Notes under the pieces: model-generated
The model's input: the letters and a program-made list of their open reading frames with translations, nothing else
Databases searched by the model: none
Told to the model about the DNA's origin: nothing
DNA from: JAMXLO01 sp964427005
GTDB taxonomy: Bacteria; Pseudomonadota; Alphaproteobacteria; Acetobacterales; Acetobacteraceae
Reading direction: 5' to 3'
NCBI GenBank assembly: GCA_964427005.1
Contig: CAYRTL010000005.1
Coordinates: 1 to 64,000, forward strand
Length of the DNA: 64,000 bases
Shown: in pieces, positions 58,959-64,000 of the stretch
Position numbering within the stretch: position 1 is the first letter of the stretch
Layout of the letters: every line of letters starts with the position of its first letter
Program-made: the position numbers and the translations under genes

Positions 58959-59864
58959 TTGACGACGCACCCACATCACCTAAAGGCGCTCGAAGCCGAA
59001 AGCATTCATATTCTGCGAGAAGTGGCGGCGCAGGCCGCACGGCCAGTCCTGCTGTATTCGATTGGCAAGGATTCGTCCGTGCTGCTGCATCTGACCCGGA
59101 AGGCGTTCTTTCCCGGCACTGCACCGTTCCCGCTGCTGCACATCGATACGACATGGAAATTCCGCGACATGATCCGTTTCCGCGACGCGACGGCAAAGCG
59201 CTTCGGCTTCGATCTGCGCGTTCACACCAATCCGGAAGGTCTGCGGCAGAATATCAATCCGTTCGACCACGGCAGCAACGTCTACACCCAGATCATGAAG
59301 ACCGATGCGCTGAAGCAAGCCTTGACAGAAGGCAATTACGACCTCGCCATCGGTGGCGCACGGCGGGACGAGGAGCGATCTCGCGCGAAGGAACGCGTAT
59401 TCTCTGTGCGCGGGCCAGGTCATAGCTGGGACCCGAAGCGGCAACGGCCAGAGCTTTGGCATCTTTACAATGGCAATCTCGCACCGGGCGAGACGCTGCG
59501 CGTATTTCCGCTGTCGAACTGGACCGAGCTCGACGTCTGGACCTACATCCTGGCAGAAGGAATCGACGTCGTTCCGCTGTATTTCGCTGCGCCGCGCCCC
59601 ACGGTCGAGCGCGATGGCATGATCATTGTGGTCGATGACGAGAGGATGCGGTTTCGCCCTGGTGAGAAGCCGGTGGAACGGCTGGTCCGATTCCGTTCGC
59701 TTGGTTGCTATCCACTTTCGGCTGCCGTCGACTCCACCGCGGCAAGCCTGGAAGAAGTTGTCGTGGAAATGCGGACGACGCGCATCTCCGAGCGGGCGGG
59801 ACGCCTGATCGACCAGGATCAGGACGCCTCGATGGAGAAGAAGAAGCGTGAGGGCTACTTCTGA
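58959..59864 (+). CDS. cysD: Sulfate adenylyltransferase subunit 2
   Basis: PP-loop ATPase of 301 residues that, with CysN, converts sulfate and ATP to APS. The PP-loop is LYSIGKDSSVLLHL; HIDTTWKFRDMIRFRD, HNLTRAGFLL-like RRDEERSRAKERVFS and YSSRAAS-type RIEER are matched here by GGARRDEERSRAKERVFSVRG and the C-terminal RAGRLIDQDQDASMEKKKREGYF. The only usable start is TTG 58959, close to its GGCGGA site, which may limit expression. It shares one base with the cysNC start. Confidence 0.95.
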   Translation: MTTHPHHLKALEAESIHILREVAAQAARPVLLYSIGKDSSVLLHLTRKAFFPGTAPFPLLHIDTTWKFRDMIRFRDATAKRFGFDLRVHTNPEGLRQNINPFDHGSNVYTQIMKTDALKQALTEGNYDLAIGGARRDEERSRAKERVFSVRGPGHSWDPKRQRPELWHLYNGNLAPGETLRVFPLSNWTELDVWTYILAEGIDVVPLYFAAPRPTVERDGMIIVVDDERMRFRPGEKPVERLVRFRSLGCYPLSAAVDSTAASLEEVVVEMRTTRISERAGRLIDQDQDASMEKKKREGYF

Positions 59865-61705
59865 TGCCTGATTCGCTTCTGCGTGTGTTGGCGTGCGGTT
59901 CGGTAGATGACGGCAAGTCGACGCTTATCGGCCGGCTGCTGTTCGAATGCGGCACGATTCCAGATGACGTGATGGCCGCACTGGAACGCGACAGCCGGCG
60001 CTTCGGCACAGTGCAAGGCGCGATCGACTACGCGCTGCTGGTCGATGGTCTTTCGGCTGAACGCGATCAGGGCATCACGATCGACGTCGCTTATCGCTAC
60101 TTCGAAACGCCGCGCCGGCGATTCATTCTGGCGGACGCACCCGGCCACGAGCAATACACGCGCAATATGGTCACAGGCGCATCGGCTTCGGATCTTGCTG
60201 TCCTGCTGGTGGATGCGCGCAAGGGTTTGCTGGTGCAAACGCGCCGTCATGCTGCGATCGCATCGCTACTGGGCATCCGGCAAGTGGTCCTGGCGGTCAA
60301 CAAGATGGACCTGGTTGAATTCGACCAGGCTGTGTTCGGCAAAATCGTCACCGACTTCTACGCATTGCTGGGTCAGCTTGGGCCGCTCGCGGTGACGGCA
60401 ATTCCCGTTTGCGCCCGGGATGGCGACAACGTCACAGCGTCGAGCAAGCGTATGCCGTGGTATTCTGGCACCACGCTGCTCACCGCCCTGGAAGGCGCCG
60501 AACCGACGTCGCTGGTAGCTGAGCGCTCGTTCCGCATGCCGGTGCAAATCGTCATTCGGCCCGACCACGCGTTCCGTGGCTACGCGGGCACCGTCGCCAC
60601 CGGACGAATCCGGCCACACGCGGCGGTGGTGAATGCGGCTTCGGGCATCGAGGCGGAGGTTTCGCGCATCGTCACGATGGATGGCGATCTTGCCGAGGCG
60701 GAAGCAGGCCAGGCGGTGACGCTTGTGTTGGACCGCGAAATCGATGTGTCGCGCGGCGACGTGCTTGCGGCCGTGCCACCTCCAGCGCTTGCCGATCAGG
60801 TCACCGCCTGGGTCGTGTGGATGGACAGTACGCCGCTGTTCCGCGGTCGCGCCTACATGTTCATGCTTGGCACGCGCACAGTGGTTGGCACGATTACCGA
60901 GATCACCAGCCGGCTCGATATCGATACGTTGACCGAGGTTCCGGTGCGCGAGCTTGGCCTCAACGAGATCGGCCGTGTGGTGATCTCGCTTGCGACGCCG
61001 GTCGCGTGCGAACGCTATGCCATGAGCCGCGAACTGGGCGGCTTCATCCTCATCGACCGGCTGACACGTAATACTGTCGGCGCCGGCATGGTCACCGACC
61101 TGCGCGCGGGTGCCGGCAATGTCTATTGGCATCGGCTGGATGTGGACAAGGATGCGCGCGCCGCGCTGATGGGACAGAAGCCGGCGGTGCTTTGGTTCAC
61201 CGGCCTGTCTGGAGCCGGAAAATCGACGATTGCCAATCTGGTCGAGAAGCGGCTTCACGCACAGGGCCGCCACACGATGACTCTTGATGGCGACAATGTG
61301 CGACATGGCCTGAACCGCGACCTGGGCTTCTCCGAGGCGGATCGCGTCGAGAACATCCGCCGTGTCGCGGAGGTTGCGAAACTGTTCGTCGATGCAGGGC
61401 TGATCGTGTTGGTTTCGTTCATCTCGCCCTATCGCGCCGAACGGATGCTGGCGCGAGACTGCGTCGCCGAGAGTGAGTTTCTCGAAATCTTCGTCGATAC
61501 CCCGGTGGACGAGTGCCGGCGTCGCGATCCGAAGGGGCTGTACCGCCGCGCCGATGCGGGGCAGATACGCAACTTCACCGGTGTCGACGCCCCGTACGAG
61601 GAACCGCTGGATCCAGAGATGCGGCTGCAAACGCTGAGTGCGCCGCCCGAAATGCTGGCAGAGCAGGTGGTCGAGGAGTTGCGGCGAAGAGGAATCATTG
61701 GCTGA
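59864..61705 (+). CDS. cysNC: Bifunctional sulfate adenylyltransferase subunit 1/adenylylsulfate kinase
   Basis: Two-domain protein of 613 residues. Residues 1-435 are CysN, a GTPase: G1 GSVDDGKSTLIG, G2/G3 DQGITIDVAYRYFET and DAPGHEQYTRNMVTGAS, G4 NKMDLV. Residues about 440-613 are CysC, the APS kinase: P-loop WFTGLSGAGKSTIAN, DGDNVRHGLNRDLGFSEADRVENIRR and KGLYRRADAG. With CysD it takes sulfate to PAPS. The fused form is usual in alphaproteobacteria. Its end overlaps the following UDG-family gene by eight bases. Confidence 0.96.
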   Translation: MPDSLLRVLACGSVDDGKSTLIGRLLFECGTIPDDVMAALERDSRRFGTVQGAIDYALLVDGLSAERDQGITIDVAYRYFETPRRRFILADAPGHEQYTRNMVTGASASDLAVLLVDARKGLLVQTRRHAAIASLLGIRQVVLAVNKMDLVEFDQAVFGKIVTDFYALLGQLGPLAVTAIPVCARDGDNVTASSKRMPWYSGTTLLTALEGAEPTSLVAERSFRMPVQIVIRPDHAFRGYAGTVATGRIRPHAAVVNAASGIEAEVSRIVTMDGDLAEAEAGQAVTLVLDREIDVSRGDVLAAVPPPALADQVTAWVVWMDSTPLFRGRAYMFMLGTRTVVGTITEITSRLDIDTLTEVPVRELGLNEIGRVVISLATPVACERYAMSRELGGFILIDRLTRNTVGAGMVTDLRAGAGNVYWHRLDVDKDARAALMGQKPAVLWFTGLSGAGKSTIANLVEKRLHAQGRHTMTLDGDNVRHGLNRDLGFSEADRVENIRRVAEVAKLFVDAGLIVLVSFISPYRAERMLARDCVAESEFLEIFVDTPVDECRRRDPKGLYRRADAGQIRNFTGVDAPYEEPLDPEMRLQTLSAPPEMLAEQVVEELRRRGIIG

Positions 61706-62285
61706 CGTCCCTGCGCTCGAGAGACTCGCTGCCGAAATCCGAGCCTGCCGTGTCTGCGCCGCGCACCTGCCGCTAGGTCCGCGTCCCGTCTTCCGCGCCT
61801 CCACCACCGCACGCTTGCTCATTGTCAGTCAGGCGCCCGGCACCAAGGTTCATGAGACCGGTCTGTCGTTCAACGACCCATCGGGCGACCGCCTGCGCGC
61901 CTGGCTGCAGATGGATCGCGACACGTTCTATGACGAGAGCCGCGTTGCCATCGTGCCGATGGGCCTGTGCTATCCGGGGAGATTGCCCAATGGCGGGGAC
62001 GCGCCGCCCCGCCGTGAGTGCGCGCCGCTCTGGCGCGAAAAGCTGCTCGCGCAAATGCCGGAGATCCGCCTGACGCTACTCGTAGGCACATACGCCCTGT
62101 CCCACGTACTGGGTCCCGGCGCGATGACGGAACATGTGCGAGCCTTTCGCAAGCATCTACCGCTTTATTTCCCGCTGCCGCACCCGTCCTGGCGGACGAC
62201 TGCCTGGGAGCGGCGCAATCCATGGTTCGGCAAGAACGTGCTCCCAGCGTTGCGGCGGGAAGTCGCCGCGGCACTCAGCGATTGA
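61698..62285 (+). CDS. Uracil-DNA glycosylase family protein
   Basis: Protein of 195 residues of the UDG superfamily, start TTG 61698 with AGAGGA just ahead, overlapping cysNC by eight bases. CRVCAAHLPLGPRPVFRAS is the N-terminal pattern of the family, followed by LLIVSQAPGTKVHETGLSFNDPSGDRLRAWLQM (ring-stacking region) and PLPHPSWRTT (HPS motif of the C-terminal loop). Uracil removal activity is not assured for this branch. It overlaps the convergent MFS gene by eleven bases. Confidence 0.85.
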   Translation: MADVPALERLAAEIRACRVCAAHLPLGPRPVFRASTTARLLIVSQAPGTKVHETGLSFNDPSGDRLRAWLQMDRDTFYDESRVAIVPMGLCYPGRLPNGGDAPPRRECAPLWREKLLAQMPEIRLTLLVGTYALSHVLGPGAMTEHVRAFRKHLPLYFPLPHPSWRTTAWERRNPWFGKNVLPALRREVAAALSD

Positions 62286-63579
62286 CCGGATACTTCCGCA
62301 GCAGCACCAGCATCAGCCCCATCGAGGGGAGCGCGGCAAACATGCAAAGCGCGTAGAACTCGACCCAGCCAACGCGTGCGGCCAGTACGCCTGACGCCCC
62401 GCCGATGGTGTGCACAGCGATAGCCGCCAAAGACGACAGCAGCGCGTAGTGGGTAGCCGTGAATTCACGCGAGCACAGGCTCGACAGGTAGGTGATAAAG
62501 GCCGCGTCGGCCATGCCCTGCGCGAACGCCTCGGTGGCGACCGTCCCGTAGAGCACATGCACCTCGCCGGCCGAGACGGCGAGCAGCAGGTACATCGCCA
62601 TCGCCAGGGTCTGCGCCCAGCCGGTGCGCAGCAGCGCTCGTCCCGTGCCCAGACGCGCGACAAGCCAGCCGCCGAGTGAAATGCCGGCCAGGGTGCCGCC
62701 GAGAGAGAACCAGCCGGTCTGCGCGATCGCCTCACGTGAAAAGCCGAGTGCGCGATAGAATGGCGCGGTCATGATGCCGGCCATCGCCTCGCCCAGCTTG
62801 AACAGCGCGACGAAGGCGAGGATCAGCACCGCGCCGCGCCGAGTCAGGAATTCGCGTAGCGGCTCGATCACGGCGTGGGCCAGGCGAGTGCGCAGGCCGG
62901 CCATCACGACAGGACGTTCCGCCGGTGGCGGCTCCGGCGCGAGCAGCGTCACGATCAGACCGCAGGCGATCAGCGCCGCAACTCCAAGCAGGGACACATG
63001 CCAGCCGACGAGCTTGACGGCTGATAGCACGCCAGTGGTCGCAATCAGCAGCGCGACGCGATAGCCCCAGACATAGGCCGCCATTGCCGCGCCTTGCCGA
63101 TGCTGGGGAAATGCTTCGATGCGCCAGGCGTCCACCACGATGTCCTGGCTGGCGGATAGGAAGGCGACCAGCGCGGCAAGAGCCAGTGAGAAGAACGGCA
63201 GGTGCGACGGGTCCGACAACGCCAGCAGTGCGGCGGCTGCGGCGAGGGTGGGCTGGATGGCGGCGAGCCAGCCGCGTCGGCGGCCGAGACGGCCAAGCAG
63301 GCCGGGTGGCGCCGCGTTATCGAGAACCGGCGACCACAGAAATTTCAGGGAATAGGCGAGAGCGATATTCGCGGTCAGGCCGATAACGGCAAGAGACACG
63401 CCGCCTTCGGACAGCCACAGGCGAAGCGTGAAGCCCGAGAGGGGTAAGGGCAGGCCGGCAACGAAGCCGTACGCGGCCATTAGCCAGAGAGCGGGCGAGA
63501 CCCTCTCCCCAACCCTCTCCAGCGGAGCGGTTGAGGGTTGGGGAGGGGAGGCGCCGGAGCTACGGAACGTCCGCGTCAC
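62275..63579 (-). CDS. AmpG-like MFS permease
   Basis: Inner-membrane transporter of 434 residues with about 12 helices. GFVAGLPLPLSGFTLRLWL and YSLKFLWSPVLD follow the AmpG pattern (FASGLPL, FKFLWSP), and SASQDIVVDAWRIE contains the Q-D-I-x-x-D-A-W motif of that family. AmpG imports anhydromuropeptides; this member may carry a related or unrelated sugar. GTG 63579 lies within the GNAT gene, and residues 10-30 are encoded by an inverted repeat; ATG 63480 would start just before the first helix. Confidence 0.85.
   Translation of the reverse strand: MTRTFRSSGASPPQPSTAPLERVGERVSPALWLMAAYGFVAGLPLPLSGFTLRLWLSEGGVSLAVIGLTANIALAYSLKFLWSPVLDNAAPPGLLGRLGRRRGWLAAIQPTLAAAAALLALSDPSHLPFFSLALAALVAFLSASQDIVVDAWRIEAFPQHRQGAAMAAYVWGYRVALLIATTGVLSAVKLVGWHVSLLGVAALIACGLIVTLLAPEPPPAERPVVMAGLRTRLAHAVIEPLREFLTRRGAVLILAFVALFKLGEAMAGIMTAPFYRALGFSREAIAQTGWFSLGGTLAGISLGGWLVARLGTGRALLRTGWAQTLAMAMYLLLAVSAGEVHVLYGTVATEAFAQGMADAAFITYLSSLCSREFTATHYALLSSLAAIAVHTIGGASGVLAARVGWVEFYALCMFAALPSMGLMLVLLRKYPVNR
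63505..63545. repeat. Inverted repeat within the annotated start of the MFS gene
   Basis: CTCCCCAACCCTC (63505-63517) and GAGGGTTGGGGAG (63533-63545) form a perfect 13-base stem. CCCTCTCCCCAACCCTC-type palindromes are common intergenic repeats. It lies between the GNAT and MFS genes, or encodes the first residues of the MFS protein if GTG 63579 is used. Confidence 0.6.
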
Positions 63580-64000
63580 CCTTGCCCAGCGGCCGCTGCA
63601 TTGAGACGACGTCCAACCAGCGGCCGAACTTCACGCCTACCGTGCGGAGCGTGCCGGCCATCTGGAAACCCAGGCTGGCATGCACCCCGATCGAGCCGGT
63701 ATTCTCCGAGTCACCGATCACCGCGATCATCTGCCGCATGCCTTTCGCGGTGGCCTCATCGACCAGGCGCGCCACAAGGGCTTTGCCGACGCCCTGGCCG
63801 CGAACATCCTCGCGCACATACACGCTGTCCTCGACGCAGAACCGATATGCCGAGCGGTCGCGGAACTGGGTGTAATAGGCGTAGCCGAGTACGCCAGTCG
63901 CGTCGGTCGCTACCAGCCATGACCAGCCTTGCCCAACGACCTTGGCGAACCGCTTGGTCATCTCCTCGACCGAGGGCGGCTCCTCCTCAAATGTCCCGGT
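63560..64000 (-). CDS. GNAT acetyltransferase, phosphinothricin-acetyltransferase-like, 5' end missing
   Basis: The frame stays open to the right edge (TGTFEEEPPSVEEMTKRF), so the real start lies beyond 64000 and ATG 63961 is internal. The visible 146 residues include WLVATDATGVLGYAYYTQFRDRSAYRFCVEDSVYV and the acetyl-CoA loop VRGQGVGKALV, then IGVHASLGFQMAGTLRTVGVKFGRWLD, which match phosphinothricin N-acetyltransferase relatives. These enzymes acetylate amino groups of various small molecules. The stop overlaps the annotated GTG of the MFS gene. Confidence 0.9.
   Translation of the reverse strand, partial: TGTFEEEPPSVEEMTKRFAKVVGQGWSWLVATDATGVLGYAYYTQFRDRSAYRFCVEDSVYVREDVRGQGVGKALVARLVDEATAKGMRQMIAVIGDSENTGSIGVHASLGFQMAGTLRTVGVKFGRWLDVVSMQRPLGKGDADVP

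Noticed and set aside
60266..61822. A 518-codon minus-strand frame across cysNC
   Set aside because: cysNC motifs are complete on the plus strand; the antisense frame has only low-complexity basic and His-rich content.
1..64000. CRISPR arrays, insertion sequences, integrases or prophage genes
   Set aside because: No regularly spaced direct repeats and no transposase, integrase or phage structural proteins were seen; the only tandem repeats are coding (50556-51056).

Overview
The window looks like a chromosomal scaffold piece from a GC-rich alphaproteobacterium, most likely of the Rhodospirillales/Acetobacteraceae type. Supporting signs are a CtrA-type response regulator ending in Ala-Ala beside fliI-fliJ, a class I lysyl-tRNA synthetase, Tat-type signal peptides on transporter binding proteins, frequent GTG/TTG starts and very dense coding. 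A run of exactly 100 N at 50706-50805 shows a draft or scaffolded assembly. I see no insertion sequence, prophage, integron or CRISPR array. No stretch longer than about 300 bases lacks a gene, unless the weak small gene at 37663-37986 is false. Mobile-looking sequence is limited to short dispersed inverted repeats between genes.

Layout. 1-7.8 kb (minus strand): start of a probable polysaccharide deacetylase, a UDP-glucuronate 4-epimerase, and a tandemly duplicated carbohydrate ABC importer (two binding proteins and two MalF/MalG-type permease pairs, but no ATPase gene). 7.9-11 kb: YkgJ-type Cys-cluster protein, alpha/beta hydrolase, two near-identical cold-shock proteins, a threonine-dehydratase-like enzyme. 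11-13.7 kb: ctrA divergent from fliI-fliJ. 13.9-18.8 kb: a surface-polysaccharide module (UDP-glucose dehydrogenase, GT2, pyruvyltransferase-like protein, methyltransferase-glycosyltransferase fusion). 18.8-29 kb: SMP-30 lactonase, the AmmeMemoRadiSam pair, LLM oxidoreductase, Asp-box protein with a MoaD-like carrier, VOC protein/TetR regulator, HsaA-like monooxygenase, nusG-secE-tRNA-Trp and a tRNA-Gly. 29.6-45.9 kb: a pyruvate-kinase-like protein behind a perfect FNR/FixK-type box, DUF3311 plus sodium/solute symporter, exonuclease III, a short-form isopropylmalate-dehydratase pair, rmuC, a cytochrome c'-like lipoprotein, a truncated MprF-like flippase downstream of lysK, two tiny Gly-rich lipoproteins, and a DinG-type helicase. 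46-64 kb: TerB protein, PhoR-like kinase, DMT exporter, SDR enzyme, universal stress protein, a secreted 17-residue-repeat protein broken by the assembly gap, S10 peptidase, zinc alcohol dehydrogenase, RNase D, hybrid histidine kinase, DUF1194 protein, cysD-cysNC, a UDG-family protein, an AmpG-like MFS permease and the 3' part of a GNAT acetyltransferase.

How the parts connect. UDP-glucose dehydrogenase (13.9 kb) and the epimerase (0.2-1.2 kb) together give UDP-glucuronate and UDP-galacturonate for the glycosyltransferase module. CysD and CysNC form the sulfate-activation pathway to PAPS. Two almost identical TTGAT-N4-ATCAA palindromes, 64-65 bases ahead of the pyruvate-kinase-like gene and of the repeat-protein gene, suggest a shared low-oxygen regulon. 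The most intriguing parts are the secreted NQ-rich repeat protein with its FNR-type box, the AmmeMemoRadiSam pair, the MoaD/Asp-box pair, and the lysK-mprF operon in which the aminoacyl-transfer domain is cut short.
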